From: Kocuria sp.
GTDB lineage: Bacteria > Actinomycetota > Actinomycetes > Actinomycetales > Micrococcaceae
Assembly: GCA_030453435.1 (NCBI GenBank)
Contig: JAKDKI010000001.1
Span: 1-33,619 of the forward strand
DNA length: 33,619 nucleotides
Direction of reading: 5' to 3'
Shown here: positions 25,031-32,152 of the stretch, one piece after another
Position numbering within the stretch: position 1 is the stretch's first letter
Layout: each line of letters begins with the position of its first letter
Position numbers and translations under genes: made by a program
Notes under the pieces: model-generated
Told to the model about the DNA's origin: nothing
What the model saw: only the letters and a program-made list of their open reading frames with translations
Database searches by the model: none

Positions 25031-26890
25031 TCAGCCCCCGGCGGGATGCTTGGCCAAGTACTCCCGTGCCGCATCCTGAGCCGCCCCGCGAATGGCCTTA
25101 TGGAATTCACGCAACCCAGCTCGGTCGATGGGAATCTCGATCACGCGGCGCCCGCGCAACGGGGCCGCGAAGATCGCCGCCAGTTCGATGGCGGTGTTCG
25201 CCTCGCTGTACTCCACCCCGTAGGCCGCACACAGGTCCGGAAGGGATACCGAGTGGGGGGTTCCGAAGAACCGTTCCACGGTGCTGGTGTAGCGTTCGTC
25301 TTCCGCGACGGCACCGTGTTCGAGCTTTCCGAAGATGCCGCCACCCTTGTCGTTGAGCACCACGAACTGGACGTCCGGGATTTCTTCGCCCTCGCCCACG
25401 AGCAGCGCTCCGACATCGTGCAGGAGTGTGAGGTCACCCAGGAACACGCGCACCGGGCGGCCCGTTCCCAGAGCCACACCTTGCGCGGTAGCCACTGTTC
25501 CGTCAATGCCGGAGACACCGCGGTTAGCCACCACAGCCACGGGGTCATCCGGCCAGGCCACGAGATCGAGATCGCGAATCGGATTGGACGAGCCTGCCAC
25601 CAGCACGGCGCCATCGGCCGCACAGGCATCCCACACGGCGTGAGCCACGTGCGGTCCGGTCAGGATGGGCGTGGAATTCGCCTGGGTCTTGAGAGCATCG
25701 CAGGCAGCGATTCCGGTGGCCTCCCACAGCTCGAACCAGCCGTCGCGCACGGGGCCGAGCAACTCCAAGGCTTCCTGGAACGATTCGACGACTTCTTCGT
25801 CGCGGCGGCCCTCCTCGAACCACGGCACCGGTCCCGGCCGCACTGCCAATACCCGGACGTCCTCGCGCTGCAACAGGGCGGCGACCTGCCTGGACAGTGT
25901 GGGACGCCCGACGAGCACCACGGTGTCCACGTAGTCGACAATGTCCAGTTCCAGGACGTTTTGGTACGAATGCACCGCTGACTTACCGAAACGCGCGTTG
26001 GAAGACGGCTCTGCCATCAGCGGCAGACCGGCTTCCTCAGCGAATCGTGCTGCGGCGGGGCCGGCGCCGTCGCCGGCCATGACCACGGCTCGCGCGCCGT
26101 CCGGAGTGGTGGGACGTTTACCGGGGTTTTCCCCCAGCGGGGCCGGGATGCTCCCCCCGTGGACGTCGTGAATGCGGAAATTTCGGCCGATATCCCGCGG
26201 GAGACCGCTGGTATCGGTCTCGAGGCTGTCGGTCCCCAGGGCTTCATCGAACACGGCCCAGGGATGCGCGATGCGACCGGGGCGATTCTCCGCCAGTTCC
26301 GCAGCGAGATCCTCGGCCCACTTCTTGAGGAACACATGATCCTCTTCCGCCCACGGGTACAAGGGATCCCGCAGCGCGAGATTCAGGTGCACCGGCCCCG
26401 GCGCGGTGGTGGTGTCTCCTCCGGCGGCGGCGAGCGCGTGGTCCAGGGTCTGCGCGGCAGCCTCCTGATCGTCCGGAACGATATCCACCTGCGCTCGCAC
26501 GAAAGACTTGAACACTCCGGGCTGGTGAGTGGTCTGGTTGGCACCGGTTCCGCGCAGTTCCGGTGGCCGGTCAGCCGTCAGCGCTACGAGCGGAATCCCG
26601 GAGTGGGAAGCCTCCATGACGGCCGGCAGCAAGTTACCGACCGCGGTGCCACTGGTGGTCAGAACGGCGGAGGGGCGCCCCGTGGCGCGGGAAATCCCGA
26701 GCGCCGTGAAGGCTGCAGCGCGCTCGTCGATGCGGACGTGCACCTTCAACGCCCCGCTGGCCTCGGCCGCCGCCGCAGCATACGCCACGGGTGCGGATCG
26801 AGATCCCGGCGCGACCACCATCTGCCCCATACCCGCGCGAGCGAGGGCACTCAGTGCGGTGGTGGCGGTCAGCAGGCTTGGTGTGATCAT
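25031..26890 (-). CDS. menD: 2-succinyl-5-enolpyruvyl-6-hydroxy-3-cyclohexene-1-carboxylate synthase (MenD)
   Basis: 619-residue thiamine-diphosphate enzyme that joins isochorismate with 2-oxoglutarate, the step after MenF in menaquinone synthesis. The N-terminal domain has PGSRSAPVAY (about 28-37) and the cofactor-activating Glu56 (DERAAAF), then TTSGTAVGNLLPAV and TADRPPELRGTGANQTT. The C-terminal ThDP/Mg motif is GDLTLLHD (485-492) followed by NDKGGGIFG. These patterns are specific to MenD among ThDP enzymes. The ATG at 26890 is chosen for the -10 box 7 bases upstream and because the family begins with a TALSALARAG-type helix; the upstream in-frame start would overlap that promoter. It lies 6.3 kb from menF, with transporter, broken-gene and SDR sequence between. 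Confidence 0.95.
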   Translation of the reverse strand: MITPSLLTATTALSALARAGMGQMVVAPGSRSAPVAYAAAAAEASGALKVHVRIDERAAAFTALGISRATGRPSAVLTTSGTAVGNLLPAVMEASHSGIPLVALTADRPPELRGTGANQTTHQPGVFKSFVRAQVDIVPDDQEAAAQTLDHALAAAGGDTTTAPGPVHLNLALRDPLYPWAEEDHVFLKKWAEDLAAELAENRPGRIAHPWAVFDEALGTDSLETDTSGLPRDIGRNFRIHDVHGGSIPAPLGENPGKRPTTPDGARAVVMAGDGAGPAAARFAEEAGLPLMAEPSSNARFGKSAVHSYQNVLELDIVDYVDTVVLVGRPTLSRQVAALLQREDVRVLAVRPGPVPWFEEGRRDEEVVESFQEALELLGPVRDGWFELWEATGIAACDALKTQANSTPILTGPHVAHAVWDACAADGAVLVAGSSNPIRDLDLVAWPDDPVAVVANRGVSGIDGTVATAQGVALGTGRPVRVFLGDLTLLHDVGALLVGEGEEIPDVQFVVLNDKGGGIFGKLEHGAVAEDERYTSTVERFFGTPHSVSLPDLCAAYGVEYSEANTAIELAAIFAAPLRGRRVIEIPIDRAGLREFHKAIRGAAQDAAREYLAKHPAGG

Positions 26891-26897
26891 GCAGTCT

Positions 26898-26903
26898 ACT
26901 CTA
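26898..26903 (-). promoter_or_regulatory. -10 box TAGAGT for leaderless menD
   Basis: On the minus strand TAGAGT ends 7 bases before the ATG at 26890. The same hexamer precedes the polyprenyl synthase gene at 15945-15950. Confidence 0.6.
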
Positions 26904-26958
26904 GTAAGCCCCGCGGACACTCGTAGCCGAAGGTGTCACGCGGCGCCATGTAGCGACG

Positions 26959-26970
26959 TCACGCGCGTGA
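26959..26970. promoter_or_regulatory. Perfect 12-bp palindrome TCACGCGCGTGA
   Basis: It lies about 56 bp upstream of the menD -10 box and next to the cysN terminator. A regulator site is possible, but self-complementary CG runs are common in such GC-rich DNA. Confidence 0.25.
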
Positions 26971-26978
26971 TGGAACCA

Positions 26979-27007
26979 GGCGGCGTCGTCCGCTCGACGA
27001 CGCCGCC
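26979..27007 (-). terminator. Terminator of the sulfate assimilation operon
   Basis: Perfect 12-bp arms GGCGGCGTCGTC (26979-26990) and GACGACGCCGCC (26996-27007) surround a 5-base loop. On the minus strand only a weak TGGTTCC follows. It begins 9 bp after the cysN stop. Confidence 0.75.
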
Positions 27008-27016
27008 GCGCTCACC

Positions 27017-28354
27017 TCAGATGCGCCAGTCCCCGTGCTCTGCCTTGAGACTTCCCAGCACACCGGGTGTTTCGATGCTGTCGTCCTGGATCATTCCCGC
27101 GGCCTTCGTGCGGCCGGTCTGCGGGTCGATCAACAGGAACGACCCCAGGGCGTGGGACTGCGTGTACCCGGTGCCGAAGACCGGTTCGGCCACGCGCACC
27201 GTGATCCGACCGATGTCGTTGAGCCCCAAGGAATCCACGGACTCCGCGCTGAGAGTGTCCAAGTTCAGGCGACCGTCGATGGAGCCCACGATCCCGCGAA
27301 CCACCCGCGTGGTGTGCTTGAGCAGCACGCGCTGCCCCTCGTGCAGCGGCTTCTCGTCGAGCCAGCAGACCACCGCCTCCACGGACTGGCTGGGTTCAGC
27401 ACCCGTGTCCACTCCGGCGATGAGATCACCGCGGGTGATGTCGATCTGATCGGCCAGTCGCAGGGTCACGGACTGACCTGCCACGGCCACGTCCAGCGGC
27501 TGACCCGCCAGGTCGATGGCCTCGACCGTGGTCTGACGACCGGCCGGCTGCACCGTGACCGTGTCGCCCACGCGCACGGTTCCGGAGGCGATCTGACCCG
27601 CGTAACCGCGGTAGTCCACCAAGGCCGGGTCCACCGCGGCGGACTGCGGGCGCAGCACCGTCTGCACGGGGAACGCGAACCGCTCCGACTGGGTGAGTTC
27701 GGCCGAATCCGGCAGGGTCTCGAGCCATTCGAGCAGGCTGGGGCCCTCGTACCACGGGGTGTTGGGCGACTTCTCCGCCACGTTGTCCCCGCGCAGCGCG
27801 GAGATCGGGATGGTCTGCAGCGCCAGCACGCCCAGCTGATCGGCCAGCTCGTGCAGGTCAGTGTTCAACTGCGCGAACCGTTGCTCGGCATCCGGCACCA
27901 GGTCGATCTTGTTGAGGGCCACGATCAAATGGGGTACACCCAACAACGCGGCCACCGCCAGGTGGCGGCGGGTCTGCTCCACGATCCCGTGCTCCACATC
28001 CACCAGGATGATCAGCGCATCCGCAGTGGACGCGCCCGTCACGGTGTTGCGGGTGTACTGCACGTGTCCCGGGCAGTCGGCCAGGATGAAGTTGCGCGCG
28101 GGCGTGGCGAAGTAGCGGTAGGCGACGTCGATCGTGATGCCCTGCTCGCGTTCGGCGCGCAGGCCGTCGGTCAGCAACGCCAGGTCCGCGGAGTCCAGAC
28201 CGCGCGCCTGGCTGACCCGCTCGATGGCTTCGAGCTGGTCGACCAGGATGTTCTTGGTGTCGTGGAGCAAGCGCCCCACCAGGGTGGACTTGCCGTCGTC
28301 CACGCTGCCCGCCGTGGCAATGCGCAGCAGGCTTCCTTGGGTGTCAACGCTCAT
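27017..28354 (-). CDS. cysN: Sulfate adenylyltransferase subunit 1 (GTPase)
   Basis: 445-residue regulatory GTPase subunit of ATP sulfurylase; GTP hydrolysis drives formation of APS from sulfate and ATP by CysD. G1 is GSVDDGKST (16-24), the switch I region holds GITIDVAYRYF, G3 is DCPGH and G4 is NKIDL, followed by translation-factor-like beta-barrel domains. There is no C-terminal APS-kinase (CysC) domain, which fits a CysH that uses APS directly. The start ATG at 28354 comes one base after the cysD stop (TAA-A-ATG), so the genes are coupled. It is the last gene of the operon and is followed by a hairpin. Confidence 0.95.
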   Translation of the reverse strand: MSVDTQGSLLRIATAGSVDDGKSTLVGRLLHDTKNILVDQLEAIERVSQARGLDSADLALLTDGLRAEREQGITIDVAYRYFATPARNFILADCPGHVQYTRNTVTGASTADALIILVDVEHGIVEQTRRHLAVAALLGVPHLIVALNKIDLVPDAEQRFAQLNTDLHELADQLGVLALQTIPISALRGDNVAEKSPNTPWYEGPSLLEWLETLPDSAELTQSERFAFPVQTVLRPQSAAVDPALVDYRGYAGQIASGTVRVGDTVTVQPAGRQTTVEAIDLAGQPLDVAVAGQSVTLRLADQIDITRGDLIAGVDTGAEPSQSVEAVVCWLDEKPLHEGQRVLLKHTTRVVRGIVGSIDGRLNLDTLSAESVDSLGLNDIGRITVRVAEPVFGTGYTQSHALGSFLLIDPQTGRTKAAGMIQDDSIETPGVLGSLKAEHGDWRI

Positions 28355-28355
28355 T

Positions 28356-29294
28356 TTAGAAATAGCCCTCTCGCTTGCGGTCTTCCATGGCGGCTTCCGA
28401 CATACGGTCATCCGCTCGCGTGGCTCCGCGTTCGGTGAGTGTGCTGGTGGCAACCTCGGCCAGGACGTCCTGGGCGTTGGCGGCCGGTGATTCCACGGCA
28501 CCGGTGCAGCTCATATCTCCCACGGTCCGGTAGCGGACGGTGCGGCGTTCGATGTCCTCGCCGTCGCGCGGGGTCACGTACTCCCCCACGGCCAGCAGCA
28601 TGCCGTCGCGCAGGATCACGTCCCGCTCGTGCGCGTAGTACAGCGGCGGCAGTTCGATGTTTTCTGCCGCGATGTAGCGCCAGATGTCCAGCTCGGTCCA
28701 GTTGGACAGCGGGAACACGCGCACATGCTCTCCCGGGCGGTGGCGCGTGTTGTACAGGCTCCACAGCTCGGGTCGCTGATCGCGCGGATTCCACTGGCCG
28801 AACTCGTCGCGCAGGCTGATAATGCGTTCCTTGGCGCGCGCCTTCTCCTCGTCACGGCGAGCGCCACCGTAGACGACGTCGTGGCGGCCGTCCGTAATTG
28901 CGTCCAGCAGGGGCACCGTCTGCAACGGGTTGCGGGTGCCGTCCGAGCGTTCGCTGAGCCGACCGTCGTCGATGTAGTCCTGCACGCTGGCAACTTCCAG
29001 GCGCACCTTGAGTCGCTCGGCGGTGCGGTCACGGAACTCCAGGACTTCCGGGAAGTTGTGCCCGGTGTCCACGTGCAGCACGGGGAACGGAATGGGGCAC
29101 GGCCAGAAGGCTTTGGCGGCCAGGTGCAGCATGACCACGGAGTCCTTACCGCCGCTGAACAACAGCACGGGGCGCTCGCCCTCGGAGGCGGTTTCGCGGA
29201 AGATGTGCATCGACTCGGCTTCCAGCCGCTGCAGCTGGGTCAGTGCGCTCGAGTTCGCGGTCGAAGCAACAGTAGAAGTGGTTGTGGTGGTCAT
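28356..29294 (-). CDS. cysD: Sulfate adenylyltransferase subunit 2
   Basis: 312-residue catalytic subunit of ATP sulfurylase, an N-type PP-loop enzyme. The PP-loop is LLFSGGKDS (44-52), followed by LHVDTGHNFPE and GGARRDEEKARAKER; the C-terminus REGYF is typical of CysD. The ATG at 29294 overlaps the cysH stop in an ATGA, which decides the start over an in-frame ATG five codons upstream. The first 17 residues are Thr/Ser-rich and probably disordered. It pairs with CysN encoded immediately downstream. Confidence 0.96.
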   Translation of the reverse strand: MTTTTTSTVASTANSSALTQLQRLEAESMHIFRETASEGERPVLLFSGGKDSVVMLHLAAKAFWPCPIPFPVLHVDTGHNFPEVLEFRDRTAERLKVRLEVASVQDYIDDGRLSERSDGTRNPLQTVPLLDAITDGRHDVVYGGARRDEEKARAKERIISLRDEFGQWNPRDQRPELWSLYNTRHRPGEHVRVFPLSNWTELDIWRYIAAENIELPPLYYAHERDVILRDGMLLAVGEYVTPRDGEDIERRTVRYRTVGDMSCTGAVESPAANAQDVLAEVATSTLTERGATRADDRMSEAAMEDRKREGYF

Positions 29295-30139
29295 ACGTGA
29301 ATCCCGCATTCTGTCTTGCCCAGCCCGGACCAGCGACCAGCGCGCGGATCCTCACCGGGGGCAACTTTTCGTGTGCACGGAGCGCAACCGATGGACGGGT
29401 ATCCCTGCGTCAGCAGTGGGTTGACCACCACCAGGTTGGTTTCGGCCCAGCTCACGACGTCGTCAAAGGTCCAGTCCACGATGGCGTTGATCTTGACCAT
29501 GTGATGGCGTTCGTCCCATTCGACCGGCGCGGCGTTCGCGCGGTGGGGCGTTTCCTCGCGACGCAGCCCGGTCACCCAGGCTTCGTAGCCCTCCAGAGCG
29601 TTGTCGAGCGGCTCGACCTTGCGGATCCCGCAGCACGTGGCCGGCTCGCGGTCGTGAAGTTTCGGACCGAACTCGGCGTCCTGCTCCGGCACGGTCAGCC
29701 GCGGCAGCAGGGTGCGCACGTTCACGGGCCAGTCCGAGGCGAACGCGTCCCGGGTCTCGATGGTCTCCTGGAAGTGGTAGCCGGTGTCCAGGAACAGCAC
29801 GTCCACGTCCTTGATGTGCTGGCTGACCAGGGCGGGCACCACGGTGTCCGAGGCCATCGAGCAGGCCACCGCGAGCGACTTACCGAAGGTCTTCCCGGCC
29901 CACGCCAGTAGTTCCTGGGTGTCCGCGTCACGCCCGCCGAACAGCTCATTGGCTTCCTCGACCAGAGCCTTGAGCTCGGCCTCGGAACGGGTTCGCTGGG
30001 GCGACGACGCCGCTCCGGGCGCCTTGGTCTCGCCGGTTGCGGCCTGCGAGGTGCTCGCGTTGGGTGACGTGGCCACGGTAGGTGCCGCTGGCGGCGTCGT
30101 CGTGGGTGACGAAGTGGATGAAGTAGTAGGTGTGGTCAT
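29291..30139 (-). CDS. cysH: Assimilatory APS reductase (phosphoadenylyl-sulfate reductase family, 4Fe-4S type)
   Basis: 282-residue reductase that turns adenylyl sulfate into sulfite and AMP using thioredoxin. CC at 169-170 and C252-x2-C255 are the four iron-sulfur ligands that separate APS reductases from PAPS reductases of the E. coli kind. The catalytic Cys278 is in KTECGIHV at the very end. The PP-loop-like CSMASDT lies at 93-99. The first 48 residues or so are an unusual Thr/Ser/Pro/Ala-rich extension. The ATG at 30139 overlaps the sir stop (ATGA). Absence of CysC in the operon agrees with APS use. Confidence 0.95.
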   Translation of the reverse strand: MTTPTTSSTSSPTTTPPAAPTVATSPNASTSQAATGETKAPGAASSPQRTRSEAELKALVEEANELFGGRDADTQELLAWAGKTFGKSLAVACSMASDTVVPALVSQHIKDVDVLFLDTGYHFQETIETRDAFASDWPVNVRTLLPRLTVPEQDAEFGPKLHDREPATCCGIRKVEPLDNALEGYEAWVTGLRREETPHRANAAPVEWDERHHMVKINAIVDWTFDDVVSWAETNLVVVNPLLTQGYPSIGCAPCTRKVAPGEDPRAGRWSGLGKTECGIHV

Positions 30140-31848
30140 CGCAGAGAATCCTCCTCGGCGTTCTGTGCCCACTCGGCGAAGGTGAGGTCGCCGTTGGTTT
30201 CTGCCATGTAGCGGCGGGTCACGCGCTCCACGTAGTCGGTGAGGTCGTCGGAGGTGACCTTCAGGCCGCGCACGGTGCGCCCCAGGCCGCCCTCCTCGCG
30301 GTCGGCGGAGGCCAGGCCGCCGCCCAGGTGGACCTGGAACACGAACTCCTCGCCGATGAACTGGCCCTTGAGCCCGATGTCCGCGGTCTGGATGCGGGCA
30401 CACGAGTTGGGGCAGCCGTTGATGTGCAGGGAAATGGGATTGGTGATCTCAAGGTCCGTGAGTCGCTCTTCGAGCTGGTCGATGACCTGGGCGGCCAGGC
30501 CCTTGGTCTCCACGAACGCGAGCTTGCAGAACTCGATGCCAGTGCATGCAATAGTCGCGCGGCGGAACGGGCTGGGGTGCGCGTCCATGCCGTGGGGCTT
30601 GAGCGCGGTGGTCAGCTCGGCCACGCGATCCTCGGGAACGTCCAGCACCAGAACCTTCTGGTAGGGCGTCAGGCGGATGCGATCAGAACCGGCGGCCTCA
30701 GCGGCGTCCGCGAGTGTCAGCAACGCATCCGAGTTGAGGCGACCCACGGTGAGGGCGAATCCCACGTACTTGTTGCCGTCGTGCTGGTCGTGAACGCCCA
30801 CGTGATCGGGGCGGCCCACCGCGCGGGCGGGTGCGGGGCCGTCCGGGAGCTTTCGGCCCAGGTATTCGTCCTCGAGCACCTGGCGGAACTTCTCGGTGCC
30901 CCACTCGGCCAGCAGGAACTTCAGGCGAGCCTTGGTGCGCTGCTTGCGGTACCCGTAATCGCGGAAGATCCCGGCCACGGCGGCCCACACCGGCACCACG
31001 TCTTCCGGCGCCACGAACACGCCCAGCCGTTCGGCCAGACGCGGGGTGATGGACAGCGCGCCGCCCACCCACAGGTCGTAGCCGACGCCGAGTTCGGGGT
31101 GCTCGACACCCACGAAGCTGACGTCGTTGATCTCGTGCACCACGTCCAGGCTCTTGCTGCCGGTGATCGCGGTCTTGAATTTGCGGGGCAGGTTCACGAA
31201 GTCAGGATTGCCCACGAAGGCTTCGCTCAGGGCGTCCAGCTGCGGGGTGCAGTCGATGATTTCGTGGGCGTCCACGCCTGCGACCGGGCTGCCCAGGAAC
31301 ACGCGCGGGGTGTCACCGCAGGCCTCGACGCTCAACAGCCCCACGGAGTCCAGGCGCTCCCAGATCTCGGGCACGTCCTCGATACGCACCCAGTGCAGCT
31401 GGATGTTCTGACGGTCGCTGACATCGGCGGTATCCCGGGCGAAGTCACGGGAGATCTCACCGATCACGCGAGCCTGGGCCACGTTGAGGCGGCCTCCGTC
31501 CGTGCGGATGCGCATCATGAAGTACTTGTCCGAGAGCGACTCCGCATCCAATTTGGAGGTCGACGCGCCGTCCACGCCCTGCTTGCGCTGGGTGTACAGG
31601 CCCATCCAGCGGAAGCGACCGTGCACGTCATCCGTGGGGATGGAGTCGAAGCCCTGCTTGGAGTACGTGTCGATGATGCGTTCGCGGACGTCCAGCGGGT
31701 TGCCTTCCGACTTGAACTCCTCGTTGTGGTTGAGGGGTTCCTTGCCGCTGATCTTCCACTGGCCCAAGTTGGTACCCGGGCGGGGTCCGCGCACACGCGG
31801 TGCGGCTGACTTGGAAGGCGTTTCGGTCGACGTGGTGTGCGCGGCCAT
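30136..31848 (-). CDS. sir: Ferredoxin-dependent sulfite reductase (SirA/NirA family)
   Basis: 570-residue siroheme/4Fe-4S enzyme reducing sulfite to sulfide in six electron steps. The cluster and siroheme ligands are C435, C441 (TIACTGIEFCKLA), C479 and C483 (NGCPNSC). Tyr85 (MGLYTQR) and Cys177 (EACGDT) sit 92 residues apart, the same spacing as the Tyr69-Cys161 pair beside the siroheme in the M. tuberculosis enzyme Rv2391, favouring sulfite over nitrite as substrate. The N-terminal 27 residues are low complexity. AAGGAG five bases upstream fixes the ATG at 31848; the frame is open 14 codons further without a ribosome site. First gene of the sir-cysH-cysD-cysN operon; siroheme-synthesis and ferredoxin-reductase genes are not in the window. 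Confidence 0.95.
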   Translation of the reverse strand: MAAHTTSTETPSKSAAPRVRGPRPGTNLGQWKISGKEPLNHNEEFKSEGNPLDVRERIIDTYSKQGFDSIPTDDVHGRFRWMGLYTQRKQGVDGASTSKLDAESLSDKYFMMRIRTDGGRLNVAQARVIGEISRDFARDTADVSDRQNIQLHWVRIEDVPEIWERLDSVGLLSVEACGDTPRVFLGSPVAGVDAHEIIDCTPQLDALSEAFVGNPDFVNLPRKFKTAITGSKSLDVVHEINDVSFVGVEHPELGVGYDLWVGGALSITPRLAERLGVFVAPEDVVPVWAAVAGIFRDYGYRKQRTKARLKFLLAEWGTEKFRQVLEDEYLGRKLPDGPAPARAVGRPDHVGVHDQHDGNKYVGFALTVGRLNSDALLTLADAAEAAGSDRIRLTPYQKVLVLDVPEDRVAELTTALKPHGMDAHPSPFRRATIACTGIEFCKLAFVETKGLAAQVIDQLEERLTDLEITNPISLHINGCPNSCARIQTADIGLKGQFIGEEFVFQVHLGGGLASADREEGGLGRTVRGLKVTSDDLTDYVERVTRRYMAETNGDLTFAEWAQNAEEDSLR

Positions 31849-31987
31849 GGCAGCTCCTTGAACGGAAATTAGTGATCGGAGGTGCGCCACGAGTTTTCGA
31901 GGAACGGGTGAAGTCCCCGAGCGGCGCAGTTCTGCGTGACCCGTTGCCTAAAAGCTACCGACGACCGGCCCACCTCAACAGCCGGTT

Positions 31988-32023
31988 GTCACGGGGCGTC
32001 ACATCACGTCACACCGCGTCACA
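31988..32023 (-). promoter_or_regulatory. Four GTCAC (GTGAC) boxes at exact 10-bp period upstream of sir
   Basis: GTCAC occurs at 31988, 31998, 32008 and 32018; the last three are extended to CGTCACA. On the transcribed (minus) strand they read TGTGACG, TGTGACG, TGTGACG, CGTGACA. One box per helical turn suggests cooperative binding of a regulator on one DNA face. A weak promoter (TTGAGG at 31978-31973 and TAGCTT at 31957-31952, spacer only 15) would start just downstream, giving an activator-like position. The rest of the 304-bp gap holds a CGCAG-TT-CTGCG leader hairpin at about 31925-31936 and the phoX terminator. Confidence 0.6.
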
Positions 32024-32074
32024 CAGGTGCGCGAGGCACCCGGGGCGCGAGCGTCGTCGTCGAGCTGTGCGCGT

Positions 32075-32119
32075 TAAAAACCCGAGCGGGGCCGCGGAAA
32101 ACCGCGACCCCGCTCGGGT
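32075..32119 (-). terminator. Rho-independent terminator after phoX
   Basis: Arms 32080-32097 and 32102-32119 pair over about 17 bp with one mismatch around a short A-rich loop. On the minus strand the stem is followed by TTTTTAA. It lies 34 bp past the phoX stop and separates it from the sir operon. Confidence 0.9.
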
Positions 32120-32152
32120 CTCAGCACGCGCTCAGGCGCGTGTCATGCCTGC

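Noticed and set aside
27035-31809. Long plus-strand frames opposite cysN and sir
   Set aside because: Antisense shadows of genes with intact catalytic motifs; composition is not protein-like.
31861-31974. Cysteine-rich leader peptide before sir, as in mycobacterial cysteine attenuation
   Set aside because: A short GTG-started frame of about 34 codons exists (31974 down to 31870) but contains only one Cys, has no ribosome site, and its start would lie upstream of the likely transcription start.
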